Notes: generated from the letters alone by a model not told the origin. A stretch of 64,000 bases of DNA from Flavobacterium resistens (GCF_900182645.1 NZ_FXTA01000001.1:558001-622000); one strand, 5' to 3'; numbered from the stretch's first letter, positions 44,972 to 53,696 are shown. Program-made: numbers and translations.

Positions 44972-45379
44972 TTAAGCGCTTTGAAAAGAAAAATATTCTT
45001 CGTCTGTCACTTTTTCAAGCCAGGTTCCAAAACCTTTATCAACTTCTGTGATAATAGCGATGTATGAAAATTTATTGAACGGAGTTGCGCCATACCAATG
45101 TTCAACACCTGGTAAAATAGTCACAACTTCATCTTTTTGAACCATTCTGATCTCGCTTCCTCTTTCCTGATAATAACCAATTCCGCCTGTAGCAATCAGC
45201 ATTTGAAGACTAACATTACTGTGCCAATTGCTTCGTGCGCTTGGTTCAAATGAAACTTCTTTAATTACTGTATTTTCAGGATGAATTTCACTGGTTTGCT
45301 TTTTATATGACACTTCACCTGTCATATAAGTATTTGGAACTTTTCCTTCTTCGGTCACTGTGGTGTATTGTGTCGACAT
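44972..45379 (-). CDS. cupin-domain protein with atypical metal site
   Basis: A 135-residue cupin. Core strands: FEPSARSNWHSNVSLQMLIATGGIGYYQERGSEIRMVQKDEVVTILPGVEHWYGATP. In close relatives the first motif reads WHxHPxGQ; here it is WHSNVSLQ, so the second His of the usual pair is Asn, while the later motif keeps PGVEHWYG. The metal site may therefore be altered or lost. It is divergent in sequence from catalytic cupins; possibly a ligand-binding protein. It is in the same direction as the two reductases. Confidence 0.82.
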   Translation of the reverse strand: MSTQYTTVTEEGKVPNTYMTGEVSYKKQTSEIHPENTVIKEVSFEPSARSNWHSNVSLQMLIATGGIGYYQERGSEIRMVQKDEVVTILPGVEHWYGATPFNKFSYIAIITEVDKGFGTWLEKVTDEEYFSFQSA

Positions 45380-45684
45380 AATTTAGTTGTTTTAGGTTAA
45401 TAATTATTTTAAAAGTTATTGTACAAACTATCTTTCGATAGCAAAATCAAAGTGTCTAACCTCTTTAAAAGAGATTTCGGATTTATTTATTCTTTAAAAT
45501 TTTATATTATTTTATATCAAGCATTTAAAACTAAACCGTAAAGCTGGGACCTCGCTTTTATGAAGTATTTTTTAATCTTTAAAAACCGATAAATGATTTG
45601 TTTATTAATCTGGGACAAATGTAGTGCAATACTAAAGTCCAGAAATAACAATATTCAAACAAAAAATTATGAAAATGAAACAAT
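45380..45684. other. 305-bp intergenic region, no gene seen
   Basis: AT-rich sequence between the cupin gene start and the AraC regulator stop. One minus-strand TACATTTG (45616-45623) fits the -7 consensus but lies 237 bp before the cupin gene without a -33 box. GGTCCCAGCTT- and GGGAC-type words occur on both sides of 45550-45615. No open frame, tRNA or strong hairpin was identified. Confidence 0.55.
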
Positions 45685-46557
45685 TTACATTCTCAACGAT
45701 TTTGGAACCGTTCCTGTAAGTCTTTTAAAATAATTATTGAAGTAGCTAGGATATTCAAATCCTAATGAGTAACCAATGTCAGAAATACTCCAATCGGTAT
45801 GTTGCAAAAGTGCTTTTGCTTCGTTAATAACTCTTTCTGTAATGTGCGAAGTGGTTGGTTTTCCTGTAACTTCTTTAACCGAACGATTTAAGTGATTTAC
45901 GTGCACAGCAAGACTTTGCGCATAATCCTGAGGTGTTTTTAATAAAAGGGGTTGATCTTTTGTTTCAATAGGGAATTGTCTTTCTAATAATTCCAAAAAC
46001 AAAGAAGTTATTCTGGAAGAAGCATTTTTCGGCTTGAAAAAGTTTTCTGAAGGTTGCATTTTCATAGATTCATGCAAAATCAAATTGATGTAATTGCGCA
46101 TTAAATCATCTTTAAAAGCATAATCCGTTTCATATTCCTGAATCATTTTTTGAAACAATGAATCTATAAAACCCTTCTGATCAGCTGTTAAAGAAAAGAT
46201 TGGCGTTCCTCCTATTTTAAACAACGGCGATTCGTGAAGTGCTTCTGAACGTTCTTTTGATTTTAAGAATTCTTCTGTAAAAACACAAGCATATCCCTCA
46301 TATTCTCCTGAAATGGTTTCCCATGAATATGGAATAATTGGATTACCGAAAAACAAAATCGTACCGTCTGTTTCTATTCCGCGGTCAGCATATTGTATGA
46401 TACTTTTACTCGTATTTATACAAATTTTGTAAAAATCTCTTCGGCTGTAAACAGGAATCTTACTTTGATCTCCATTTATTTGATAAACCTTAAAACCTTT
46501 CAGTTGTAAATCTGAAGTAAAATCGCAATTATTAATATTTTCTGTCTGATTATTCAT
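45685..46557 (-). CDS. AraC-family transcriptional regulator
   Basis: A 290-residue regulator. N-terminal cupin-like ligand region (FKVYQINGDQSKIPVYSRRDFYKICINTSK ... YSWETISGEYEGYACVFTEEF). C-terminal double HTH: PQDYAQSLAVHVNHLNRSVKEVTGKPTTSHITERVINEAKALLQHTDWSISDIGYSLGFEYPSYFNNYFKRLTGTVPKSLR, the full family signature. It lies upstream of and in the same direction as the cupin, dehydrogenase and aldo/keto reductase genes, which are likely targets; this layout is common for AraC-controlled detoxification genes. Confidence 0.93.
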   Translation of the reverse strand: MNNQTENINNCDFTSDLQLKGFKVYQINGDQSKIPVYSRRDFYKICINTSKSIIQYADRGIETDGTILFFGNPIIPYSWETISGEYEGYACVFTEEFLKSKERSEALHESPLFKIGGTPIFSLTADQKGFIDSLFQKMIQEYETDYAFKDDLMRNYINLILHESMKMQPSENFFKPKNASSRITSLFLELLERQFPIETKDQPLLLKTPQDYAQSLAVHVNHLNRSVKEVTGKPTTSHITERVINEAKALLQHTDWSISDIGYSLGFEYPSYFNNYFKRLTGTVPKSLRM

Positions 46558-46603
46558 TTTGCAAAGTTATGAAAATCAAACAATATTATTTTGTTATTTT
46601 TTT

Positions 46604-46703
46604 GTTTCAGGTTTCAGGTTTCAGGTTTCAGGTTTCAGGTTTCAGGTTTCAGGTTTAACGCGACGCAAAAAGACTTGAAACCTGAAACTTGAAACTTGAA
46701 ACT
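46604..46703. repeat. seven tandem GTTTCAG heptamers with inverted arm
   Basis: Seven exact GTTTCAG copies (46604-46652) are followed by GTTTAACGCGACGC and an inverted arm of ACTTGAAACCTGAAAC-type units (46673-46703) that ends on the stop codon of the GH2 gene. It is the longest tandem block of this family in the window. Confidence 0.92.
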
Positions 46704-49527
46704 ATTTTTTCAAAACTAAATTTGCATTTCGTAATCCTTTCGCGGAAGCGGATAAAATAAATTCTTTAGCATTATCCTCTTTTTGAATGATAATTTGAGC
46801 GTAACCATTAAAAAGTTTTCTTTTCCAAGGTTCAGCGGGTGTTACAACCTGAATAATTCCGGGATCTGTGTTCATAACATCCCAGTCTTTTACTTTTTGC
46901 AATGGTGTCGCTACGATATGAATTGTGTTTTTACCTTCTTTTAAAATAGCAGGATCTAAAATATACTTTTGCGAATCTTCCGGACTTGGATTTACTTTAT
47001 TTCCGTTAATAAAAACAACTGTTTCAACCCCAATTTTCTTGTAAAAGAAACTTACAATATTTGATTTCGAAATAGTATTCAAATTAAATTCTCCTTTATA
47101 AATATAAGAAGGCGCCTGATTTTTATAATCTCGGTCCTTAAAAGCTGTTTTCCAATCGTTTTCAGGATAATTTTGCAATTCCTGAGGCAAATTAGCTGTC
47201 GATCCTTTTTGTTCTTTAAAATTGGTTATTGCAGCTAATGAAACATCATCAATAAACTGATCTTTTTCCAGTGAAGTCGGATCGCCGTTTCCTACACCTA
47301 GAATTTTTCCGCCTTTTATTGAAAACATGATTTCATCATTTGCTCTTGGAACATGCAGGCCATTTTTGTCTATAACTTCAACCGTAATAACCGAAACATT
47401 TCCTTTGGAAGGATTTTCTTTATCTAGAGAAAGTCTAATCGCTTCAGCCTTTTCAGTTGTTTTTTGAATTTCTGTCAAAACTTTTTTTCCATTTATATAA
47501 CCAACAGCTTCAAGAGTTCCGGGAGTATATTTGACTTTCCATTCTAAATGGCTGTTGATTTTCATTTTCTTTTTGCCGAAACTTTTTTTGTTTAGAAAAA
47601 GTTCAACTTCATCACAATTCGACTGTACCCAAACATCGATTTCTTTGCCTTCCATTCCACTCCAGTTCCAGTGTGGCATAATGTGCAAAACCGGTTTGTT
47701 TCCCCACCATGATTTCAAATAAAAAACATTGTCTTTTGGAAAACCGCACACATCCATCATTCCGAAATATGATGTTACCGATGGCCATCCGTAAGGTGTT
47801 GGTTCACCGCGATAATCAAATCCTGTCCAGATAAACATTCCTGCCAAATAGGGCCTTTCCGTATAAAATTTCCAACCTTCTTCAATACTATAAAAAGTGG
47901 GTCTCGGTTTTTGATCGTAGGCACTTTTATAATGTTTGGCATCGTCTGTAAAATAAACGCCACGCGTTGTAAAAGTTGAACCTTCTTCTGTTCCCATTCC
48001 GGGTTGTTGTTTGAATTCATTTCGATGTGCTTCAATATCCCCATTTCCAAGGTAATTGTAGCCCATTATTTCAACAACAGATGAAATTCCGCTTCTAAAT
48101 CCACTGCTGATTCCAACAGTTACAGGTCTTGTTGGATCGATTCTTTTTGCAAAATCCTGCATGACATTTGTAATTCTTTCGCCAACGATATTCCCTTCAA
48201 TATTCCATTCTTCATTTCCAACTGACCAACAAATTATGCTCGGATGATTTCGATCTCGTTTCATCATTCGCTCTAAATCATTCAAATGATAATCATTAAT
48301 TCCCATTAAACGAGTTTCGTCAATTACAAGCATTCCGAGTTTATCACAGGCTTCCAGAAGTTCAGGTGTTGGCGGATGATGCGAGCAACGATAGGCATTC
48401 GCTCCCATTTCTTTTAATTTCTGAATTCTATAATACTGAATTTCATCTGGTAAAGCCGTTCCAATTCCGGCATGATCCTGATGATTGTTTGTTCCTTTTA
48501 ATTTTAAAGATTTTCCATTTAGAAAAAAGCCTTTTTCTGGGTCAAACTTAACGGTTCTAATTCCGAAAGAAGTTTCGTAAATGTCTATTAGTTTTCCATC
48601 TTTTCTGATCTGAGTTTCCAAACGATATAAATTTGGATTCTCAATATCCCACAAAAGCGGATTTTTCACATTTAATTTTGAAGCATAAACATTGCTTTTA
48701 TAAAATTCAGGAGTATTTACATTTTCCGAAACACTTGCGATTTGTTTTCCTGACGCATCAAAAATCATCTGGATTATCTCAATCGAACCTTTATAATTTC
48801 CTTTATTTTCAACTGAAACTTCAGCGCTAATTTCTGCTTCATTATTTTTAATTTCCGAAGTGACATATGTTCCGTTTGTTATAACATGAATCGGATTTGT
48901 TTTCTGCAGATAAACATGTCTGTAAATACCCGCGCCTTCATAAAACCAGCCTTCTTCCATTGATGCATCGGCACGAACAACTATAGTATTTTCTCCGCCA
49001 TAATTCACATAAGCGGTAACATCATATTCAAATCCGTTGTAACCGCTTTCTTCTGTTCCAAGATAATAGCCGTTAAAAAACACTTTTGAATTTCTGAAAA
49101 CACCGTCGAATTTCAGAGAAATGATTTTTCCATTATCAGATTCAGGAATAGAAATTTTCTTTCTATACCAACCAATGCTTTTCTCTGGAAAACCTTTTCC
49201 CGCCGTTTTAAATCCGTGACTGAAGCTTCCATTTTCACTGAAAGGTTGCTCTACTACCCAATCATGTGGCAAATCAAGTTTTCTCCAGGCGCGATCATCA
49301 AAATCTTTTGCTGCTGAACCATCTCCAAAGCCTGTTTTTGTCAAATAAGAAAAATATCCTGTGGCATGGCCAAAATCTTTCTCGGTGTCAAATAAATGTC
49401 CGAAAGAAAAACGCCAATCTTTATCAATCAAAATCAATTCTCTGTCTGATTTACTTTGGGCGAAAGCCAAAATCGGAATCAAGAAGCTTAAAAACAAAAG
49501 AAAATTTTTGAAAAAAGATATTTTCAT
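46702..49527 (-). CDS. glycoside hydrolase family 2 (beta-galactosidase-like)
   Basis: Exported glycosidase of 941 residues with a signal peptide (...PILAFAQ). GH2 sugar-binding N-domain (DWRFSFGH ... LPHDWVVEQPF ... YRKKISIPES), immunoglobulin-like domain (about 210-320), TIM-barrel with acid/base E439 in SVGNEEWN, and the conserved GTNNHQDHAGIG motif. A DUF4982-like beta domain follows (WWGNKPVLHIMPHWNW ... YTPGTLEAVGYING). The substrate may be a beta-galactoside or related glycan. It stands alone; no SusC/SusD pair is visible nearby. Confidence 0.92.
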   Translation of the reverse strand: MKISFFKNFLLFLSFLIPILAFAQSKSDRELILIDKDWRFSFGHLFDTEKDFGHATGYFSYLTKTGFGDGSAAKDFDDRAWRKLDLPHDWVVEQPFSENGSFSHGFKTAGKGFPEKSIGWYRKKISIPESDNGKIISLKFDGVFRNSKVFFNGYYLGTEESGYNGFEYDVTAYVNYGGENTIVVRADASMEEGWFYEGAGIYRHVYLQKTNPIHVITNGTYVTSEIKNNEAEISAEVSVENKGNYKGSIEIIQMIFDASGKQIASVSENVNTPEFYKSNVYASKLNVKNPLLWDIENPNLYRLETQIRKDGKLIDIYETSFGIRTVKFDPEKGFFLNGKSLKLKGTNNHQDHAGIGTALPDEIQYYRIQKLKEMGANAYRCSHHPPTPELLEACDKLGMLVIDETRLMGINDYHLNDLERMMKRDRNHPSIICWSVGNEEWNIEGNIVGERITNVMQDFAKRIDPTRPVTVGISSGFRSGISSVVEIMGYNYLGNGDIEAHRNEFKQQPGMGTEEGSTFTTRGVYFTDDAKHYKSAYDQKPRPTFYSIEEGWKFYTERPYLAGMFIWTGFDYRGEPTPYGWPSVTSYFGMMDVCGFPKDNVFYLKSWWGNKPVLHIMPHWNWSGMEGKEIDVWVQSNCDEVELFLNKKSFGKKKMKINSHLEWKVKYTPGTLEAVGYINGKKVLTEIQKTTEKAEAIRLSLDKENPSKGNVSVITVEVIDKNGLHVPRANDEIMFSIKGGKILGVGNGDPTSLEKDQFIDDVSLAAITNFKEQKGSTANLPQELQNYPENDWKTAFKDRDYKNQAPSYIYKGEFNLNTISKSNIVSFFYKKIGVETVVFINGNKVNPSPEDSQKYILDPAILKEGKNTIHIVATPLQKVKDWDVMNTDPGIIQVVTPAEPWKRKLFNGYAQIIIQKEDNAKEFILSASAKGLRNANLVLKK

Positions 49528-49748
49528 GAAAAAATGGTTTGGTTAGATTAAAAGCGTGAAATGATAAAATTAGGTTTTAAAAACGATTTAAATTAATAGT
49601 ATTTTATCAAAAACATAAAGTATAAACATTGTACGACTGATTGAAAAAGACTAACAAAAATTTAGAATCATTCTATTGGCTATACTTTCAAAAATGATTT
49701 TCTTTTGATGTAATTTTATATTAAAATAAAAAAAAAACAAGGATTATT

Positions 49749-50132
49749 ATGAGTGTTATTAAAGATGAAAAAAAGCTTCTGAGCACCATTAAACGTATCG
49801 ATGAAAAAATTGATAAGATTAATGATCAAAAGATAGTTGCCTTTTTTGATTCTCTCGGATTAACAGAAAGAGAAGACGTTCCCAAGAATTTTCTGGATTG
49901 GGACACGATTCTTATTGTTGTACCTGATCGCCACATTTCGCATGAATTAAAATATTACAAATTCTCTATATCAAGGCTTTTCTTTGTAACAAATCCCTAT
50001 GCCGATAAAATCCATATTTATGATTTTAACGAATGGAAAAATGTTACACGAAACAAATCGCAGTTTCAAATTAGGGAAATGATGAAAACGAGTTTTGGAG
50101 GCGTAAAAAAGGCAAACGCAGAAAATGAATAA
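49749..50132 (+). CDS. hypothetical soluble protein
   Basis: A 127-residue protein. The start is a short Lys/Asp-rich helix (DEKKLLSTIKRIDEKIDKINDQKIVAFFDSLG), followed by an alpha/beta pattern (DWDTILIVVPDRHISHELKYYKFSISRLFFVTNPYADKIHIYDFNEWKNVTR). No known family was recognised. It has an AAGGA-type sequence before ATG, unusual for this genome, and a strong terminator. Neighbours give no clue to function. Confidence 0.6.
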   Translation: MSVIKDEKKLLSTIKRIDEKIDKINDQKIVAFFDSLGLTEREDVPKNFLDWDTILIVVPDRHISHELKYYKFSISRLFFVTNPYADKIHIYDFNEWKNVTRNKSQFQIREMMKTSFGGVKKANAENE

Positions 50133-50140
50133 CTAACTAA

Positions 50141-50174
50141 AAAAAGCCCAATTCTAACGAATGGGCTTTTTTTT
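50141..50174 (+). terminator. terminator after small hypothetical gene
   Basis: AAAAAGCCC and GGGCTTTTT arms plus ATTC/GAAT inner pairs around a TAAC loop, with one bulged A, then a T-run. Confidence 0.82.
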
Positions 50175-50175
50175 A

Positions 50176-50235
50176 GTTTCAAGTTTTTCTTTGTTTTCAA
50201 GTTAATCGCATTTCAAAAACTTGAAACTTGAAACC
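50176..50235. repeat. GTTTCAAG heptamer inverted repeat
   Basis: GTTTCAAG units at the left and ACTTGAAACTTGAAACC at the right, in the gap between convergent genes at 50132 and 50242. Confidence 0.82.
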
Positions 50236-50241
50236 ATAATG

Positions 50242-51333
50242 TTATTTTAGTCTAATCAATTCTATTTTTCCATAAACTGCTCCAAGTGCCTCAAAAACTT
50301 CATCTTGATTTTCGTTAGCTGTCCACCCTTTTTGCGAAAGTTCATTTCTAACTTCAGTTTCAGATTTACCTTTTACAAAGTAATAAGTAGTGAAATCTAA
50401 AACCTCAACAGGAATTTTCTCAAGCTGATAAGTAGTTACAACAGAAACTACTCGCAACAGCGCAACATAATAGGTCAAAACTAATTGAATAATCCAACTT
50501 ATAATCAAACCGATCCATCCTGTGTTTAACGTTTTTATTGTTAAACCTTCTTCAAATCTGATTTTTAAAAATTCAAAAAAACTGATTCGCTCATAATTAT
50601 TTTCATTTAAAATGATTTCCATTTGAAAATATTGATTAGAAAGGTATATCAAGAATATCATCCCGATGAGCAAATACTCAATTTTAGGTATTTCTGTAAA
50701 ATTGGACCATTTGATTAGATGTTTCAATAAAAGTGAGATGGAAATTCCAACTAAAACCTCATAAACTCCAATAAAATATATAAAATGTATTGAAAGCTCA
50801 GCCACTACAAAACCAAGAAGTAAAGAGATAAGCAAACCTCCCACTATTAAAATTGGGAAATTTTTCTTTCTTATTTCGTTTGGTTTTGGCAAATCTTCTG
50901 GAATTATATAATCGTCCCAGTTATTTTTCTTTTCCGTTTCTCTTTCAAGTTCATTTAAAGCCTCTTTATCAAATTCATTTTCAGTTTCTTTAAAAGCATA
51001 AATGAATAATCTTGCCCTTTTAGAATTACGTCCATTATCCCAAATTTCACTCCCTAAAGACTCGCTTTTAACTTCAACATTTCCGTGATTATACGTTATC
51101 GTAATTGCTTCAGTATATTGATCAATCCCAAACGAACTCACTTTTCTTTTGGCCTCGATTGAGTTTTCATTTTTAAAAACAATATCCCAGTCTAATTTTA
51201 AAATTGTTTTTTCAGCAATGGGAATGAAAACTGTTTTACTTAAAGCGGTACGAAATTCTTCTGTAAATTTTGGCGAACCGAAACTATGTTTTTTCTTAAT
51301 TGTCTTTTCGTAAATTTTTAAATTATCTTCCAT
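50242..51333 (-). CDS. hypothetical membrane protein
   Basis: A 363-residue protein. The soluble N-terminal half (about 1-145) has a beta-rich core (LDWDIVFKNENSIEAKRKVSSFGIDQYTEAITITYNHGNVEVKSESLG). Four or five transmembrane helices lie between about 155 and 295 (FPILIVGGLLISLLLGFVVAEL, IYFIGVYEVLVGISISLLL, IEYLLIGMIFLIYLSNQYF, TGWIGLIISWIIQLVLTYYVALL). The last 60 residues (KGKSETEVRNELSQKGWTANENQDEVFEALGAVYGKIEL) contain a helical repeat. No known family is named; function unknown. Confidence 0.62.
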   Translation of the reverse strand: MEDNLKIYEKTIKKKHSFGSPKFTEEFRTALSKTVFIPIAEKTILKLDWDIVFKNENSIEAKRKVSSFGIDQYTEAITITYNHGNVEVKSESLGSEIWDNGRNSKRARLFIYAFKETENEFDKEALNELERETEKKNNWDDYIIPEDLPKPNEIRKKNFPILIVGGLLISLLLGFVVAELSIHFIYFIGVYEVLVGISISLLLKHLIKWSNFTEIPKIEYLLIGMIFLIYLSNQYFQMEIILNENNYERISFFEFLKIRFEEGLTIKTLNTGWIGLIISWIIQLVLTYYVALLRVVSVVTTYQLEKIPVEVLDFTTYYFVKGKSETEVRNELSQKGWTANENQDEVFEALGAVYGKIELIRLK

Positions 51334-51381
51334 TTAGTTTTTTTTAAGGAGTTTGTTTAGACTTGTTTTCCTAAAGGCTTA

Positions 51382-51466
51382 TTTCAGGTTTCAGGTTCGT
51401 TGCAAATTAAACCGAACAGGTTTCGAAAACCTGTCGGGTTTGAACCTGAAACCTGAAACTTGAAAC
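51382..51466. repeat. GTTTCAGG heptamer inverted repeat
   Basis: TTTCAGGTTTCAGG at the left is answered by GAACCTGAAACCTGAAACTTGAAAC at the right around an inner AACAGGTTTCGAAAACCTGT palindrome, between the hypothetical membrane protein and TlpA-like genes. Confidence 0.85.
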
Positions 51467-51472
51467 AAAAAA

Positions 51473-51964
51473 TTATTTAGTCAACAAGCCGTTGACCATA
51501 TCCTCTAAAGCTTTTCCGTGAATGTTTTTAGCTAAAATAATTCCGTTTTTATCAATTAAAAAATTCAATGGTACAGATTGTAACATATACGCGCTTACAA
51601 CTGGCGAGCTCCAATATTTCAAGTCGCTTACGTTTGTCCAAGGCAATTTACCTTTTGCAATTGCGCCTGTCCATAATGGCTTTTTTGTATCCATAGAAAC
51701 ACCATAAATAAATAATTTCTCCGGATAAGCATTATGCAGTTTTAATAAAGTTGGTTGTTCTTTGATGCAAGGTCCGCACCAGGAAGCCCAAAAGTCAACT
51801 AACACTAAAGCGCCTCTAAATGACGAAAGCGAAACGACATTTCCTTTTGTATCTGGAAGTTCAATTTCTGGAGCGATATTTCCAACATCGACACCTACAA
51901 CTTGTGCTTTTGAACTGGTAATTACACAACATAAAAATCCTAGAACTAGTAAAGTTTTTTTCAT
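51473..51964 (-). CDS. TlpA-family thiol-disulfide oxidoreductase
   Basis: Exported thioredoxin-fold protein of 163 residues with a signal peptide (...ITSSKAQ). The active site is W-C-G-P-C in DFWASWCGPCIKEQPTLL; the cis-Pro loop is in LQSVPLNFLIDKNG. Typical of AhpC/TSA-like TlpA proteins that act in periplasmic redox or cytochrome maturation. At this length it has no N-terminal extra domain, in contrast to many larger Bacteroidota TlpA proteins. No redox partner gene is next to it. Confidence 0.92.
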   Translation of the reverse strand: MKKTLLVLGFLCCVITSSKAQVVGVDVGNIAPEIELPDTKGNVVSLSSFRGALVLVDFWASWCGPCIKEQPTLLKLHNAYPEKLFIYGVSMDTKKPLWTGAIAKGKLPWTNVSDLKYWSSPVVSAYMLQSVPLNFLIDKNGIILAKNIHGKALEDMVNGLLTK

Positions 51965-52240
51965 AATTGATTAAGTTTATTTAGATAATTGGGGCTATTT
52001 TATTCTTGCAAAGGCATGGAGTCACTCAATTCTAATTGTGGATCAGATATTTATTTTGGCTAAAGCCTTATTATCCTATCTTTTAAACCTCCAGCTAAAG
52101 CAGGAGTCAATTCATTTTTAAAAAATTTGCGCTTTTGAGTCTTTGCGAGATTAATCTATAAGCAAATATAAATTTTCTTTCATAAAACAGCCAGTTTTAC
52201 TCCTCCAATCATAAAATTATCCTAAATAATTTTATCTTAA
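51965..52240. repeat. repeat-containing intergenic region before ArsR gene
   Basis: No gene is seen here. A GGCTAAAGCC palindrome (52058-52067), a CTCCAGCTAAAGCAGGAG hairpin (52089-52106, related to one near 8703), and a TTTGCGCTTTTGAGTCTTTGCGAG piece (about 52128-52152) lie in this gap, followed by the ArsR promoter. Confidence 0.7.
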
Positions 52241-52270
52241 TTGATATATCGGGAAAAGTCGATATATTTG
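52241..52270 (+). promoter_or_regulatory. -33/-7 promoter with overlapping ArsR operator
   Basis: TTG (52241-52243), exactly 19 bp, then TATATTTG (52263-52270) match the Bacteroidota -33/-7 pattern. An 8-bp perfect inverted repeat ATATATCG-N8-CGATATAT (52244-52267) lies between and over the boxes, an ideal operator for the adjacent ArsR-type repressor. The -7 box ends only 4 bp before the ATG, so the transcript should be leaderless or nearly so. Confidence 0.75.
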
Positions 52271-52274
52271 CATC

Positions 52275-52577
52275 ATGGAAAATATAGAACTTTTTAAAGC
52301 ACTATCAAACAAGTCCAGACTGCAAATGCTGGAATGGCTGAAAGAACCTGAAATAAACTTTCCAGGTCAGCTGGAACATGGCGGATTTGAACACGGCGTT
52401 TGCGTGGGACAAATTCAAGCCAAAGCTGGTTTGACACAATCTACAGTATCTGAATACTTGTCTATTTTACAGCGCGCCGGTTTTATCGAAGCCAAGCGTG
52501 TTGGGCAATGGACTTATTATAAACGCAACGAAGGTGCCTTTGAAGCACTTAGTAAATTAATTCAATCTAATTTGTAA
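52275..52577 (+). CDS. ArsR-type winged-helix transcriptional regulator
   Basis: A 100-residue regulator. ELFKALSNKSRLQMLEWLKEPE starts the winged-helix fold; the recognition helix lies in AGLTQSTVSEYLSILQRAGFIEAKRVGQWTYYKRNE. A single Cys (GVCVGQ) and a His-rich loop (EHGGFEHGV) could sense ligand or electrophile. It starts a two-gene operon with an old yellow enzyme 7 bp downstream, and its own promoter bears an inverted-repeat operator, pointing to autoregulation. Confidence 0.93.
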   Translation: MENIELFKALSNKSRLQMLEWLKEPEINFPGQLEHGGFEHGVCVGQIQAKAGLTQSTVSEYLSILQRAGFIEAKRVGQWTYYKRNEGAFEALSKLIQSNL

Positions 52578-52584
52578 AATTACT

Positions 52585-53691
52585 ATGAGTACAAACAACC
52601 TGTTTTCAGAATTTAACTTAAAATCGTTAAACCTGAAAAACCGAATCGTAATGGCGCCAATGACGCGCTCTTTTTCTCCAAACGGAGTTCCAACTGATGA
52701 TGTAGCAGCTTACTACCAAAAAAGAGCTGAAGGCGAAGTTGGATTAATATTATCTGAAGGAACTGTAATTGACAGACCTTCATCATCAAATGATGCAAAC
52801 GTTCCGCATTTTTATGGAGAATCTTCTTTAAATGGCTGGAAAAAAGTTATTGACGAAGTTCATGCTGCTGGCGGAAAAATGGGGCCACAAATCTGGCATA
52901 TGGGAATTATGGACAACCATCATTCTGGTTGGGTTCCTCCTGTACCTTTTGAAGGTCCGTCTGGTTTAAACCGTCCTGATTTCAGAAATGGAGTTGCGAT
53001 GACAGAAAAAGATATTGAAAATACAATCTTGGCTTTTGGAAAAGCTGCTGCTGATGCAAAAAGACTTGGTTTTGATACGATCGAAATTCACGGCGCGCAC
53101 GGTTATTTAATTGACCAATTCTTTAGAGCCGAAACAAATTTACGTGAAGATATTTATGGTGGAAAAACTTTGCCAGAACGTAATCGTTTTGCAATTGAAG
53201 TCGTAAAAGAAGTTAGAAAACAAGTTGGAAATGATTTCGCTGTTATTATGCGTTTTTCTCAATTTAAACCTTCTGATTACAACTATAAACTAGCTAAAAA
53301 TCCACAGGAATTAGAAGCTTGGCTTACTCCTCTTGTTGATGCCGGAGTTGATATTGTTCACGCTTCACAACGCAGATTCTGGGAACCTGAATTTGAAGGT
53401 TCTGATTTGAACTTTGCCGGATGGGCTAAAAAAGTCACAGGAGCTCCAACAATTACGGTTGGTTCTGTTGGTCTATCAAGCGATTTCTTCGGAGCTTTTG
53501 CCGGAGAAAGTTCTGAACCAACTTCTTTAGAAGAATTAAACAGACGTTTCGACAGAGGCGATTTTGATTTGGTTGCAGTAGGAAGACCACTTTTATCAGA
53601 TCCAAATTGGGTTGCTAAAATTAAAGCTGGAAAAACTGAGGAATTAAAAGGTTTCAGTAAAGAAGCTTTGGGAGCTTTGGTTTTAGAATAA
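52585..53691 (+). CDS. old yellow enzyme family NADH:flavin oxidoreductase
   Basis: FMN-dependent ene-reductase of 368 residues. LFSEFNLKSLNLKNRIVMAPMTRSFSPNGVPTDDVAAYYQKRA begins the OYE barrel. IEIHGAHGYLIDQFFRAETNLREDIYGG holds the FMN/active-site motif, and FDLVAVGRPLLSDPNWVAKI is the typical end. Reduces activated alkenes such as enones and nitro compounds. It is coupled to an ArsR regulator gene, which suggests induction by electrophiles or quinones. A strong terminator follows. Confidence 0.94.
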   Translation: MSTNNLFSEFNLKSLNLKNRIVMAPMTRSFSPNGVPTDDVAAYYQKRAEGEVGLILSEGTVIDRPSSSNDANVPHFYGESSLNGWKKVIDEVHAAGGKMGPQIWHMGIMDNHHSGWVPPVPFEGPSGLNRPDFRNGVAMTEKDIENTILAFGKAAADAKRLGFDTIEIHGAHGYLIDQFFRAETNLREDIYGGKTLPERNRFAIEVVKEVRKQVGNDFAVIMRFSQFKPSDYNYKLAKNPQELEAWLTPLVDAGVDIVHASQRRFWEPEFEGSDLNFAGWAKKVTGAPTITVGSVGLSSDFFGAFAGESSEPTSLEELNRRFDRGDFDLVAVGRPLLSDPNWVAKIKAGKTEELKGFSKEALGALVLE

Positions 53692-53696
53692 TTTTT

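Noticed and set aside
46604..46652. Seven exact short repeats could be taken for a CRISPR array
   Set aside because: The unit is 7 bp with no spacers between copies, and no cas genes are present; it is a simple tandem repeat of the GTTTCAG family.
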